From Liolophura sinensis (Eukaryota > Mollusca > Polyplacophora > Chitonida > Chitonidae), in assembly GCF_032854445.1 (NCBI RefSeq), contig NC_088307.1, forward strand, positions 11,236,017 through 11,300,016: a stretch of DNA of 64,000 bases, written 5' to 3'. Made by a program: the position numbers and the translations under genes. The notes beneath the pieces are model-generated. The model made no database searches and was not told the DNA's origin. It saw nothing but the letters and a program-made list of their open reading frames with translations. Below, piece after piece: positions 36,861 to 50,233 of this stretch. Position 1 is the first letter of the stretch; each line of letters starts with the position of its first letter.

Positions 36861-38965
36861 TCAAACAGTGCAAAAGTTTACTGAAGTACAAACTGGTTAC
36901 CACCTGATAATAAGTTCAATCATCATGAGTAAAAGACAAAATTATGGCTTGGTATCATGAGGCAATCTTAGACTTTAGTTTAAATTTCAATCATTAAATT
37001 TGCCACATGTATGTTCCTTTCCATTATCTTCGCTGAAATTTATTATTCCAAATATATTACTCGGAATTTACTTAGACAGACGATATTTTGTCCTTTTTAC
37101 ACAAGAATGACATTTTTAAAGTGATTTAAAATTTTTACTTACATGTAAGTGTAAGATCGCTTTGTGACCCTAGGGCTGGGTCTGGGTCTGTACCTGTGGA
37201 CTCCAGTACCTTTTTGACACATGGTTAATAGACACCACCCAAAAAGCAAGGATTCAGGATTCCAAATCAAAACAAGGGGAATAACTCATATTTTGGTGTA
37301 GGTACAAGTACTCGTGGTGGATGCGATGTTTGCAGTTATGAAATTTAATGCATTCAAAAAAGCAAGCAAAAAACATAAATGAAAAACGTTCATTAGTCTC
37401 TGTTGCTGTATGTTTTTCATCAGCCTGGGAAACTTTTTTAGGGTTTATATTAATTTTACAGCTTTTTAAAAAAAATTTTGAAACGCTTCTTGCTCCCACT
37501 TGATGTGAGTATAAAATTCTACAAGGCTAGCATGGGCAGATTAGGGGGGGGGGGGTGTTTTAATAAACGCATACATGGCTATTGTATAAAATTGAGGTAT
37601 ATATATAGAGCTGATTACATTTCATTTCCCCTCCAGGTGTTTTCAATCTTCATGTAAAATCTAGCCAGCCAGTTGTACCTAATCTGTCAGGAAATGTGTA
37701 GGGCTAGATGTTTGCTTACCTTGTTCCAGATGCTTTCCACAAGGTATTCATTGCAGTCATCAACTCATTCTCTGATTACATTGGCTCCTGTCAGTCATTA
37801 GGACTGAGGTGGAAACTTGGAGGTTCTGGAGTGGTGGACTCCCAAGACAACTATTCATGTACATATGCATAAGGAATTTTCATTAACATCTTCTAACTGT
37901 GTGAACAATTTGGGAGTGCATATAAAAAGCCCATTATTTGCTCAAAGTGGAAATTTTGTCAAACCAATGTCAGGAGCAAAAAACAATTCTTATCAAAGGA
38001 GCAAAAATTGTGTTTATGTCCTTCAGGATATATATGCATGTACATGTACACCTTTTTAATTTGCATAGCAGTTATATTTGACAGCTCAGAGTGAAGTGTC
38101 AGTTGGCATCAGTGTATGTGTCTGCTCTATGAAGTGTCCTTCTGTTCGTTGATGGATGGCTTAATTAAGCTGTCCATTTACATGTGTTATCAGATTGTCT
38201 CGTAGCATTGGTTAAACTTTTAAGATGCCACCCCAAACACTGTTTCATTTGTGAATTTTCAATTTCAAAATTAGATTTGTGCACATAATTCACACAAATT
38301 CCTTTCTGTGGATTGCAGATTTTCCCAGATTTTGGGCTGGGGTACTTTTTTGGTACTTACATGTGTATTACGTATCATAAAATGTTTAACTTTGAAACAA
38401 AAATCTTAAATTCAGATCAAGTTCTAGCATCTGCATTTAAAACTTCATGTAATAAATCTTTAAATAGGTTGGGCATCTTTTACTGTGTTTGGATTTCTAT
38501 CCTGCATTTACATACACATGCGCATCTACAGGTGCTTGCACACATAGTACAGGTATAAAACTACATGTTCGCTGATATCACATGTACATACAGCACACTG
38601 TTCTTGTCTAAATTCCCCCTGGATACTTATCTTACATGTAAGTCAATCTCTGTAAGTTACACTCATCTGTCATGTTCCTTAGCTTTACATGTACAGGTAA
38701 TTCTACAAGGCCCCTGGGAGAACTCAGATTCAATTTTAGCCACAGGTGCACATTTTGAGTTTTAGCTGTTGACGTCAAATGTGGGTTTACCTGAGCTCTA
38801 GTTTTACCTGAGCTCTGGTAACGAATTTGTTGCAATTAATCACCTGTAGAGCGACTGGCTACTACTATACTTGTCTGGTTGTTAATTACCACAGGGTCAG
38901 AAAGTACTCTGCCATTTTCAGTGCATGTACTTTTATACAGTACATCATCCACCACCCCCCACCCC

Positions 38966-39180
38966 TGTAATTCTTCAACCTTTTGCGTGTTTGCAAGGTG
39001 TTTATTCAAGCATATTGTGTGAACATTATTCTGCATAGATTGATCAAATTACAGTTTTTGTGAATTTCTGAAATTGGTCAACGCAACCAGTGTAGTTTTG
39101 TCTCTGAAAGCAAAATGAAAAGGTGCATAAATCACCCTGAAAATTGCCATTTGATATGCAAAAAGGTTGAGGACTTAAAG
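38966..39180 (-). mobile_element. MITE family M1, copy 3
   Basis: Opposite orientation: TGTAATTCTTCAACCTTTTG, then GCAAGGTGTTTATTC, and at the far end GCAAAAAGGTTGAGGACTTA. Interior motifs appear in reverse order relative to copy 1. Confidence 0.82.
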
Positions 39181-39280
39181 TACATAGGTATACTGAGAAG
39201 CATCAGGGAGAATTAAGCACCACTCAGGCAATCACTGGGTATGCCTGTACCTTTACATAACCTTGCCTCTGTACTGTATT

Positions 39281-39671
39281 CCTAGCTTCCTTCCAATTAG
39301 AAACACCCAAAGTGTACATGTTCCTAGCTTCCTTCCAATTAGTAACACCCAAGGTGTAGATGTTCCTAGCTTCCTTCCAATTAGTAACACCCAAAGTGTA
39401 CATGTTCCTAGCTTCCTTCCAATTTGTAAAATCCAAAATTTACATGTTCCTAGCTTCCTTCCAATTAGTAACACCCAAGGTGTAGATGTTCCTAGCTTCC
39501 TTCCAATTAGTAACACCCAAAGTGTACATGTTGCTGGCTTCCTTCCAATTAGTAACACCCAAAGTGTACATGTACCTAGCTTCCTTCCAATTCGTAACAC
39601 CCAAAGTGTACATGTTCCTAGCTCCCTTCCAATTAGTAACACCCAAAGTGTACATATTCCTAGCTTCCTTT
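39281..39671. repeat. 42-bp minisatellite, about 9 copies
   Basis: Unit: TTCCTAGCTTCCTTCCAATT, AGTAACACCCAAAGTGTACA plus TG. ORFs in both strands follow from the 14-codon unit. Confidence 0.97.
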
Positions 39672-39799
39672 GACACGCATGCAGTAGGTACATGTTGACG
39701 TTCTTCAAGAAGCTATTCAGTCACTTTGCCTGGCACACTTTTTGTAAAGTGTTATGGGTGCGAATACCTATAGCCTTTTCACTTTATACCTACATGTAT

Positions 39800-40010
39800 A
39801 CACTCAACTATTTCGAATATATGAAAGAGCAACTCTCATTGCAATTTGAGCATATTGTTGGTGTGATTTTGGAAACAGAACTACAGTGATTGGCTTTGGC
39901 CAGTCCCAGGGTTTCACAAAAAGTATAATTCTATCAGTCAACACAGAATAATGAAATCAGAATACGCTTGAACAAACACCTTCCGAACATGCGTATACCT
40001 CTCTTGATTA
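39800..40010 (+). mobile_element. MITE family M1, copy 4 (diverged)
   Basis: ACTCAACTATTTCGAATATA corresponds to the left terminus; the interior CAGGGTTTCACAAAAAGTA and ACACAGAATAATG are well kept; the right terminus is eroded. Only about 620 bases from copy 3, in the opposite orientation. Confidence 0.7.
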
Positions 40011-40343
40011 CCGGGACACAGTCACTATGTTGTAACTGTACACTTATAGATAACATAGTATGTAGTTTGCATGTACATCCATGTGCATGAGTTAGGTGAA
40101 CATAGCCATGCAATAAAGTTTTTCACAAAACTTTAGGGTGCCAGTAGCTTTTGGGCTTCGTTGACTTCACTTCTACAGTTATGCTAATATAGCTTTTAAA
40201 TTCCTCAATAAATCGGACCACAGGTAAAAATTGTAGTGTATCCTTTAATTTGCCACACATGTTATATTAATTAGAGAAAATTAAGTTATCTGATCTGGAC
40301 GGCTTGTTTTGTAATGACTGTAGATAAAAAGTCATGTACCTGA

Positions 40344-40403
40344 TCGTCGTCATATGACTGAAAAATTGTTGAGCATGACGTTAAACCCCACTCACTCACT
40401 CAC
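40344..40403 (+). mobile_element. Tail-only SINE family 2 insertion
   Basis: Only CGTCGTCATATGACTGAAAA, the GACGTTAAACCCC motif and (ACTC)n remain. The flanks GTACCTGA (40336-40343 and 40404-40411) form a target duplication, extendable to 12 bases with one mismatch. Confidence 0.78.
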
Positions 40404-42261
40404 GTACCTGAACACTGAAATTAGGTTCGCAAAATCTTGTGAATTACGTTTTCAGATTTCAGTTAAAGGTGTACTTTAGTGATTGGTTTTGTTGAGAATT
40501 GAGGGTAGACACAGAAGAGGAAGATTGGGGGTTGGGTTGAGTCTAGGGAGGGACTAGGGGAGGGGTATAGGCCTGAGGCACAAGGCTTCAAAACCAGGCT
40601 ATGAGTGAGCCAGCCAGGGCTTGATCTGCTCCCTGGGTCACTACTGTTCCTACCTTCTTAGTTTACTAGGCCAAGATCTAAGGTTACTCAGCTACCCATT
40701 GGTAAGACACCCTGCTTTCTGGCTCCTCTCACTTGTGTTATATAGGTACATGTGCATCTACATGTACCACAGGGATCTAACCCTCATCCCCTAAGGCTTC
40801 TGGTCCAGGATGGAGTATACATGAGCCTGAGAGCCCTTGTAGCCCTGAAGTTTGCTAGTACCATGCAGTAGCTGGTAAAATTGGTTTGATAGCTTCCGCA
40901 GGTTTAGGAGAGGGTTTTTATGAGAGGTACAGCTGGACACATACCCTCCTAGGCTGTGAATGAAATAGTTCGCTAAATGTCTAACTGAAAAGAGAAGTGC
41001 CCTTGTGTATAGTGGAGGTGGGCAGTGTTTTGACATGTAGCCTGTAAGCTGAACTCTCCTATACTGCATGGACGTGAAAGGATTCCTTATGTTAACTGCG
41101 CGCATTTTGCACTCGCGCAAGCACACTGACGGTATCGGCATCTGCATATACATGTACAACAACATACATGTATCTGTGATGTGGAAAATTTTACAAATAC
41201 TGGACTTAGATTGTCTTTTATAAGTCCAGGTACTTGTACTATGAACTAAAGGAATAAGCTTGAAGTGGAAACGAATCTAGCCACTGCTTTCTGTGAAAAG
41301 GGACTACATGTACTGGTGAAGTTGAAAACATTTACCTGTTAAGTGATGAATGAGGGAGTATCACCTGTCTGTTCTGGTCGGTGTCAAGTTAATTCACACC
41401 TTGTCGTTATGAAAGACAATTGCCTTGACCATTGAGTCTAAAGACCTTGGATTATGAAAACTCACCTTTGATGCTGCCTGTTTTTTTTCTTTTTACCTGG
41501 ATGTACATACCTGTACCTCTACCTGTGTCAGATCATGCAGAATTGAGCTACAGTCACTTCTATTTATGAATGATGCACCTTTGTATCAGAGAACATGACT
41601 TGGCATACCTGATGATCTCCACCATTTGTTCTGCTCATGAGTTTTACCTGTGCTAATTTGCCATGGTTTAACGGGACATTTTCATGTCTCAGCTGAGAGG
41701 ATATAGCAGAGACATGTGTGTGAATATCAGCCCGTATAAGGGTTCTATGAGGACCCATATGACAATGACTAGATCGGCATCTACCAAAATAATCACCTTG
41801 GCTAATGGTAATCGTCTCATCATCTCTGCATCGGGTACCTGTAAACTCTGGAAGTGGAAGGTAAAAGCAAGCTCCTCACTTTTTTCAAAATGTATTGATT
41901 GTTTGTGCTGGGTGGGTTCTGGCCAAGTGGTTCGTTGCTTTTGGATATAAAATGTTCTGTGGCGCGGAGTTTGTAAGAAGCTTGTCTAGTAATTGAATTC
42001 TAAACGCACAAGATGTCCGTTCAATCCGAGTCTGGGACAGGGATTTAAATGTCATGATTCAATCGCCACTGTTTCAGGGGCCTTCAGGTGACAATAAGCT
42101 TTTAGCGTTGCCATGTTCATGCAGTCTGACATGAAATTTGTTAACAATCACTTGGCTGTCACCAATATCACTTTACAGGTAAAGGTCTGTACCTTACATG
42201 CTGTTGAGTGTAAGAGTTGTTTTCTCAATGGTGTTGGTTTGTGCCATGTGCTCTGGTTTCC

Positions 42262-42335
42262 TTTTATCCATGAAACCGATGACCATTGTTTAAGTGAAAC
42301 ATTCTTAAGCGTGGTATTAAACACAAATGAAATGA
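42262..42335 (+). mobile_element. Possible SINE tail remnant
   Basis: TTTAAGTGAAACATTCTTAA and a following GGTATTAAACACAAATGAAA resemble the family 1 tail with about one change in five bases. Confidence 0.4.
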
Positions 42336-43137
42336 ATATAGATCAGTAATCAACAGTGACTTAATGGCAGATATCAGATAGGGAATTCACACCGCTACAT
42401 GTACACGTACTTGTAAGGGTATACATTCGCCATGTTGATAGTTTAATTTGGATTATATTTTTATTCATGAATAATGTCTGTTCGCCTGTTCGGAGGACAA
42501 TAAAAGATGTCCTGTATAGTCAAAATGGGACAACTGCTCTAAAATGATGTAAGTACTTGTATTAACATTTATAGATGTGGATACGTACATACTGTGTACA
42601 TCTAGTTCATGTACTTTCTATAAGTATAGAGGCCAGTTTAGTCTTTCTGGCAAAAAAAAAAAGAGTTTTTCTGCTTTGTTTTCTTGTGTTATCTGAAGCC
42701 GTGAAATACAGTCCTGGGTTGTTGGGTGATAATGTAGTAAAACTAGTGTCGAATCCCTTGGTATCCAGGTTACCTGTGGGATTAGCAGTTGCTTTCAGGA
42801 TAAGAGTAGAATCATATTCCATGGTATTCATAAATGTATGAGAGTCGAAACTGTTTATGGTATCAAATTATTTTACAGTTGTAGTGTACTGTACTTGCGG
42901 GTAAATGTATAGGAGTGACAGTTGCTTTTTTAGGATATTTGTGGATATCATGCGGGTAGGAGTTTGTGGTGGAATTAATTTGAACGGTCAAAGCACTTTC
43001 CCTGTCAATGAGAAGAGAAGCTGTTTAGGATATTTATGTGACTTGTTCATCCAGGTAACAAATCATTTGTTATCCAGGTAAGAATAGGAACTGCAGCTTA
43101 GGGTGTTTTTTTTTCCCTGGCACTCCATATTCCTCCA

Positions 43138-43200
43138 TGCGTAAAATGAGTGAGTGTACAATGTATAAGTGAAAAATTCATGAGTGTATGGCATTAAAAC
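43138..43200 (+). mobile_element. Possible SINE tail remnant
   Basis: TATAAGTGAAAAATTCATGA and GGCATTAAAAC follow the family 1 tail order; too short to be sure. Confidence 0.4.
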
Positions 43201-43254
43201 AGCAGCAAGTAAATCACTCCAATTTATGGTACATGGTGTGGTACAAATTGATGG

Positions 43255-43311
43255 AAGCGTTTCTTAGAACAACTAGGGTACCAGCGTTTCTTAGAACAAC
43301 TAGGGTAGCGG
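43255..43311. repeat. 28-bp duplication
   Basis: GCGTTTCTTAGAACAACTAG plus GGTA occurs twice in tandem. Confidence 0.93.
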
Positions 43312-43524
43312 CCCAGCTGGCATCACAGCAGGAGACAGCAAGGTGGGAGGCTGGGTTGGGAAGATGCTACTGTTTACAGTTCACATGACCCTCTCACTTG
43401 CCAGTTTTGACTCTGCAAATGTCACCCCCATCTGCGGATTACTCAGACTGTACTGTACTTACATGGATACCTGCCCTTTTTCTTTCTCCATGCTCACCCA
43501 GTGTGGGTCTCTAGGAGCTCGGGT

Positions 43525-43560
43525 GGGGGGGGGGGGGGGGGGGGGAGGAGGAGGGGGGGC
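43525..43560. repeat. G21 homopolymer followed by G-rich tract
   Basis: 21 consecutive G, then AGGAGGAGGGGGGGC. Able in principle to form G-quadruplexes. Confidence 0.97.
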
Positions 43561-43647
43561 AGTCATTTTGACACCTGGTGGTGTGAGGTGAAAGTTGTGT
43601 GTACATGTACATGTATATTCGCAGATGTCAGAGGTCAAGTCGTGGGT

Positions 43648-43701
43648 CTTAAGCCTCAGTTAATACTTGAGTCCGTCTTAAGCCTCAGTTAATACTTGAG
43701 T
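43648..43701. repeat. 28-bp tandem duplication
   Basis: TCTTAAGCCTCAGTTAATAC plus TTGAGT is present twice. Confidence 0.94.
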
Positions 43702-44343
43702 ACATATAGTTACATGTACTTGTACAGTGTGCATTGACTGTAAGGGGATACAGAGTCAACCCTGATTTCCTAAAAAGCAGAGCTACAGTGTACACACAGT
43801 CCGTACAGTTGCATAGTTTTTAATAATATAATAACAATTTTGAGTCAAAAACTTTACCAAAAAAAGAACCAAATTTAATGTTAGTATTTTTATTTCTTTG
43901 TAGTATTTTGGCATTTATATTCCTAATTAATGCAAATAATAGGAAATATGACCTAAGCAAGGAATAACATATGGATGGCGATGCATTTTGTGTTTGTATA
44001 GACTAAGCTATGTAACTGGCGGTATGTTTTTAAGATGTACTTGCATTAAATCTCAGATCGATACTTTGTGACTTTATGTGGAACTAACATGTTACTTACT
44101 GGCAATAATCGAAATACCCTGGTCACATGTTTTCCTAAAGTCCCTTTTTTGAAGACCATTTCACGACAGTCCTGTGGGGAATTATGGTCATTTTCCAGGA
44201 CAGTAATCTCAGCCAACATATGCATATATCTATCCTTTCAAACGAGAATTGTTTAAGTTATGTAAAACCACAGTTATTTTCCCCAGAAAACCGTAAGCAT
44301 TGTAGGAATTAAAGTATATTTTTTTTATCAACAACAACTAGCG

Positions 44344-44533
44344 TAATTCTCCAACCTCTTCACGTGTTTGCAAGGTGTTTATTATTGAAGCATATTGTCA
44401 AGGCATTATTCTGTGCTGACTGATAAAATTATTCTTTTTGTGAAACCCTGAAATTGGCCAATCTAACCAATGTGGTTTTATCTCCAAAATCAAGTTCAGA
44501 ACGTGCTTTATTTGCACTGAAAGTTGCTCTTAA
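44344..44533 (-). mobile_element. MITE family M1, copy 5 (one end lost)
   Basis: TAATTCTCCAACCTCTTCAC then TTTGCAAGGTGTTTATT marks one end; GGCATTATTCTGTGC and AACCAATGTGGTTTTATC follow. The opposite terminus is not recognisable. Confidence 0.75.
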
Positions 44534-47500
44534 GACAGCACATTGTGTAGTGTTATTGCTCAGCCTATAGAGACTCCATGTGGGCAGACATGTACATGTG
44601 TTGAATTCTCGAAGCTGATGAAAAGCATTCCTATACAGATTTATCAGATAACTTTTGGGATTAACTTTTGGGATTAACTTTTGATACAGGATTCATAAAT
44701 CAGGTGTGGTTTCTGGGTCTGTATATGTATCAGGCCTACGTTCTGTGTAGGCTTGGTTGTTTTCTGTTCTGATGGAAGTTTTAGTGTGATTTCAGTGGTC
44801 GTTGAATTTAAAATATAAAATTGTGGCCTTCATTTTGCTTGTAATTTGTTGTGTGTAACTATGGAACCAATCTGCGTATGGATGATGTAATATACATATG
44901 TAAATGTGTATGTTATAAACTTATTACATTGAGAAAAAATCTAATTTTGGAATGAAACATCATTTCTTTTTATGAACCCAAAAAGAAGCGAAAAAGAAAA
45001 AAAAAAAAGAATTTTCTTGTCATGAGACAGACTTATTCGTCTTAGGCATTTATACATGTGTGTATGTATTAAGATCACAAATGTATGTTTGTGGAAGTCG
45101 GAGAGTTCATCAGGTACAACGTTCAAGGACGATAATCTGTTTTTTAACTGTCCTGGAAAACATAACTAGTGTACAAACATTTACTTGTGTTGGGATAGGT
45201 TTGTGATTTATCATGTATACGGCATATTATGGCCATGTAAATGGGAATTCCACTCCCAGTATACATGTAGATTATGTATATGTATACAGTAAAGCACAAA
45301 TAAACAGTTATGCGACCCCTCCCCCCCCTCTTCCCTGGTAAGAGAGGACCCATTCATCTGTACATGTACATGTTGGGCTTTAAACAAAAATCAATCAAAC
45401 CAATGATATATACATGGACATGTATGGCGTAAATAGATTTGTATTCAGTACAAGGCTGATGTTATAAACGATATCTAGGGTCAACTGTTGGTACATCCAT
45501 CCATGTTACATAGCCCTTGATGTGTGGGCCTGTATAGGGTTGGTTGCTGGTGACATATGGTGGTACACTGTAAAGGGCAAATCTGGTGGTGATAGTGACT
45601 GACTAAATGCTGGATGCTTAGATTCCACAGGGGCTGTAAAATTGACAGGGACAAGTCTGTAGGGTTTTAATTGTCACCCCCATCCCACACTCCTTTGGCT
45701 CCTCTGGGTGTATTGATAGTATAGACTGGCTGAGTTATCAGCTGTTCTCAGGCCACATATGGTACAGCCTGGTATTTAATCCAGAAAGAGAGAGAGAGAG
45801 AGGCCTGCAGACATTAGTGTGTGTGTATATATATGTATACAAAGTCATTGGTTTGTCACATTCAGTCAGAGAGTACTGGACTGTGGAGCTGTAGACACAT
45901 CTGGCTGGGACAAGAAACACTGCTACATGTAGATTTGGACCTGAATACAGAGAAAGTATACAAGTGGTGCCAGGAATCTTGCTGATGTGGGAGTTGACCA
46001 CCAGAAAGTCCTGACTTTGTCACTGTGCAGTCACAAGGCAGTGATCCAGGGACTTGAGCTTCTAGTGTTCTGTATTTGTTGTAGCTTTTGGATACAGAGA
46101 AAGTGTATCATTTTCATCAGCTATGAATCCTTATGGTACCAACATTTGTCAACAGAATAAGCCCTGACTTCTGAAACTGTGCATACCTTCACAGGGCATT
46201 GAACTACGAAGTTGAGCATTTTGGTTTTGACAAGATTCACTGCCACATGTGTAGTCCATTTGAATGTCCCAGTTGTGCCAGGAATGATCAATCTTTATGA
46301 TATGCAAATTGGCCAACGTTATAAGTCCAGATTTCATCAGTGTGCTGTCACTGGGCACTGAACTGTGGAGTTGACTTCTGATTTTAACCAGAAGTATGGA
46401 TATTTGTTTGAAATGATTGGAACTTTATCGGAATCACCAGATCAAGTGGTGCCTTTTTTTTTTTTTTTTTTTGCTCATTCGCAGAGCAGAGACCTGTGAA
46501 GTAGAAACTCATTTAGGTGTGAAAACAAGTTAATGGTAACAGCTGGGTTTCAAGTTGAATTTCCAAGAACCTTTGATAGCGTGTGATCAGAACCCAAGAA
46601 TTACTTTTACTGTATGTTGGTGAGTAGGATTGCTTAACTGTGGCATTATCACTGTACAGGTAAATAGCAGTGAACTGTAGACACACACCTTTGGAATGTT
46701 AATTGGGAAACTTAAACCTTGGTATCACCAAGGACTTGAAGGGACAATCCTTGACTAACTGAAGAACCGGCTGTTGAGTGTTTTCTGGAAATATTTGCCT
46801 CATCTCGTTACCTGTGATACATGTATTTTGATACATGTGTACCTATCGATTTTTTGTCAAACATTTGTGCGTCCATGCACGAGCACCTGTATCATGTATA
46901 CACCTGAAGCGATTGGATCTGGGTTCTACATCGGTGTGATTTAACCAAGACAACTTGCGGCAGCTGTAGAAACAGCATAATGTCTGAGATAACCGTGGCA
47001 CAGTTTCTCCTGTTTGAGGAGAGTGGAAAGGTTTGTATATATTTTGATGTTTAAGTACGTGTAGATGTGTGTTTCATAGTGTGTGTCTGGTCACATAGAA
47101 ACTGGGCCTAGTTGGTGAAAAATGTATTAGCTAATACTGGTATTAAGTTAGATTTTATGCTTGAAATTTTAGCCAAACTCAAAAGCCAATGCAGTTGGAG
47201 TATATACCAGCAGATTAAGTTTATATTTAATATACTGGTAGGCAATTATTTCGGGCACAAAAGTACAAAACTGAGGACTTGGTTTGAAATTAAATCTTGT
47301 ATTAAGTCTTAAGATACTCCAGGGCCCGCTTGTACAAAGCCTTCTTAAGGTTATGAGCACATAATTACCATGGCAACCAGTGATGTATTCATTACGTCTC
47401 CATGGTACTTGCAAGCTCATAATGTTCTGTGCCAGTGAGCTCCATGGAAATTTCAACATGTACAATGTAGTTGTCAGGTCATCTGTGATGTACTTGGGTT

Positions 47501-48571
47501 TGTATGAGCGCATTGTTAACCAATGTATGTTGGACATAGAGTATAAAATTGAAAATGGTTAAGATGTGTGTTACATTAAATTTTAACAGTTTACATTTGA
47601 CACTTTTTTTTCTCTAAACTTCACAATGTTGAATTTAGTATATACCTTAAGTAAATATGTAAATTGTTTAAACCAAATTGTTGTATTGTATTTTGTTCTT
47701 TTTTGTATACTACAGATATTCTTAATGCAAATGACCATCAAGGCATCCAGAGAAATTCTGTATTCTGTATACATGTACATATAATACATATGCTTTTGGT
47801 AGCTTTGACTAGGTCCCCATACTTCTGGTACAAATGACTAAGTGTTTTGTATACACTGGAGACCGTGAAGGCCTGTGCGCATGCACACAAGTCATATCAG
47901 TCACAGCTGTAACGCAGAGGTGTATGATTATCTCAGATTATTGATTGTGTTCAATTTGTAAACAGTACACGTCAGTCCGAATGAGAAGTCATCCTGACTC
48001 ATCATCTCGGAGATAACAGGTGTTAAGGAAGGCACCTGATAAACTTTCCTGTGTGGCCCTTATAAGTCCAGCTCTGGGGGTCGTTCAGTTAGCTAGTGTC
48101 ACATGTGGGTGTAGAGTTTATAGATCGGTCTTGGTTTACAAATATTACATCGTATTTATTCACATACTGTCTGAAAGTCTGTTTATATCAGGTGCATGTG
48201 GATTATCCCTGGGTTTTTATGTACAGATACACCTACACGTACCTGTACAGTATAACAGTCAATTAAGCTAACAAACTGAAACACTATCAGTTTGGACCTT
48301 GTCTGCAAGATGTTGATATGTCAAAAAATATGATCGATTGAGCCGAGGTACTTTACAAACGTTGAAACCGGATCCTTCCTAATAGTTGATGTGGTTAATG
48401 GTTATGCAGAGTAGCAGGTTTTATCAGCAATTACATAGAGTTGGGAAAGTTTCTACTTTCTGTTTTTCAGTTGAATTTTTCATTTGGACCAAAATGTCTT
48501 CAACAGTTACACGTAGTTTTAATTAAACAGATGTATGATGTGTGTTCATCCAACTGGAATTTTGTTTTAAT

Positions 48572-48724
48572 AAAAAAAAAAAAGTTTTTTGTGAATGAGA
48601 TTTTAGCTGGATGTCTACAGCCAGACTCAATCACAGACAGACAGACAAAAAAAAAAAGTTTTTTGTGAATGAGATTTTAGCTGGATGTCTACAGCCAGAC
48701 TCAATCACAGACAGACAGACATAC
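48572..48724. repeat. 74-bp tandem duplication with A-runs
   Basis: Each copy begins with 11-12 A, then GTTTTTTGTGAATGAGATTT and TAGCTGGATGTCTACAGCC, and ends in CAGACAGACAGAC. The copies are practically identical. Confidence 0.96.
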
Positions 48725-49866
48725 AGACAGACCGACCTGTGGCTTCATACAGAGTTTTACAAGCAGTGCTCATGTACCTGTACTTCCATTAACCTTTCTG
48801 GGATAGACTTTCCTATGTATAAATATGCAAAGATCAGCTTGGAGCAGATAAGCCACGGATCTCGCACATACATGTGCACATGCAGATGTGGGGATACCCA
48901 TGTACATATTCGCCTTTATGACATTTACTGGGGGGGGGGGGTTTCCTGAAATGTACATTACATTAAGCTTTAGGTCAATGCTGTTAATTTTGTTGGCAAA
49001 CGTTGACATTTGTATTTCTAACAGATATGTTTTTTACGATGGAATTCGTGCTCTTAAGTGTGGCCATACCTGTACAGTCTTACCTACAGTTCAGTGTTCT
49101 CTTCTGTTTGCAATAAACTTCCACCCAATACACTATAATAAAACCATGGAAGATGAGGGGAACCAGCATTCGCAAACCATTATAATTGCACTCTTACTGT
49201 ATAAATATGGGCTGGGAATTGTTCATTTTGCAAACGACGTGTGCAGTTGTTATTATAAAATTAGAATCTCTGGCTGTAATATATTCTGGTTTGCCTTGAG
49301 GCTGGTTGTCCTGGCCTCCACCCGTATTTACATCAGCTCGGTGAGAAAATGAGCGATAATTTCCCCTATAAATGGAAACTGTAGCAATCGCGTATGTATA
49401 TGTGGAAAGGTGAAATTGCGGTAATGGTGCCCTGGACGAGCAGTCGTTCCATGTTATTTACAGGATAATGGATAAATGTCATGTGCTAGTTATGCTTAAA
49501 CCACCCCTCCCCCAGGACTTGTCTATTATATTCTGAGAACCCCAATAGACTGGTAAACAACCGCAAAAATTACCCCCGTGAAAAACACGGCAAAATTTTT
49601 GAATTATCTAGCAAATTCCTGATATTAATCTAAGTAACTTGCCCCCTTTTCATGAAAACCATTATTAACATTGATAAGAAAATCATTCCCCCAAGATTTG
49701 TGGTTTGTTGTTGTATAAATTTGTCACCAGGTTGCTCTCATGTCATTGGGCGTGGTATTTTCACCAATAAAATGCATTTCTGTGTCAGATGCAGAGAATG
49801 TTATGTTCTTCATTTTTGCTGTTGTTGTTGTTGCAAGATTTTATTTTCTACACCTTTCATTTCCAG

Positions 49867-49980
49867 GGCAACAGCCAGGGCAGTCAAGATTCCTTGGACA
49901 GACGGGCGAGTCTGCCACGGATGAAAAGTTATGATGCTGTGGTGTTCGACGTTCTTAGAGTGTCACCGGAAGACTTTGCT
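49867..49980 (+). CDS. RALGPS: RALGPS exon 3: RRASLP motif and start of RasGEF domain
   Basis: The acceptor is TTTCCAG and the donor GTAAGT; 38 codons, phase 0 at both ends. The peptide begins GNSQGSQDSLDRRASLPR and continues MKSYDAVVFDVLRVSPEDFA, the point where similarity to vertebrate RALGPS becomes obvious and the catalytic domain starts (about residue 128). RRASLP at residues 118-123 fits the PKA consensus R-R-x-S and the 14-3-3 mode-I-like pattern R-x-x-S-x-P. The exon lies 19.3 kb downstream of exon 2. Confidence 0.95.
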
Positions 49981-50233
49981 GTAAGTTCATGGTCTTTGTA
50001 ATTAAAAAAAATATATGGTGCCATATTTAGTGTGATATCATGCAACCTTGAGCATGGAGCTTTCTCTGAAGTAGCTGTTGAAATGAAAAGTCCTTGAGTA
50101 TGACCTTAAACATTAATTTTAATAAATAAATTATATATTTCAATTAAAGTTTGGCTTGCAGAAAGGACATAAGGCCTTAAAATGATCCTTTTGATGCCTT
50201 CTCTTTTTTCTGATGAGAAATTTGTCAAATTTC

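Larger units (their letters stand above)
30586..49866 (+). other. Intron 2 of the RALGPS model (19.3 kb)
   Basis: It begins GTAAGT and ends TTCCAG. It holds tandem arrays of 59 bp (30870), 72 bp (36146), 42 bp (39281) and a 74-bp duplication (48572), MITE copies near 38.97, 39.80 and 44.34 kb, a tail-only SINE insertion at 40344, and SINE fragments at 35.75, 42.26 and 43.14 kb. Stretches such as 31.4-35.7 kb and 45-48.5 kb show no recognisable structure beyond short simple repeats. No coding exon was recognised. Confidence 0.75.

Noticed and set aside
39253-39708. 136-151-codon ORFs on both strands
   Set aside because: Explained by the 42-bp tandem unit; both strands are open at once.
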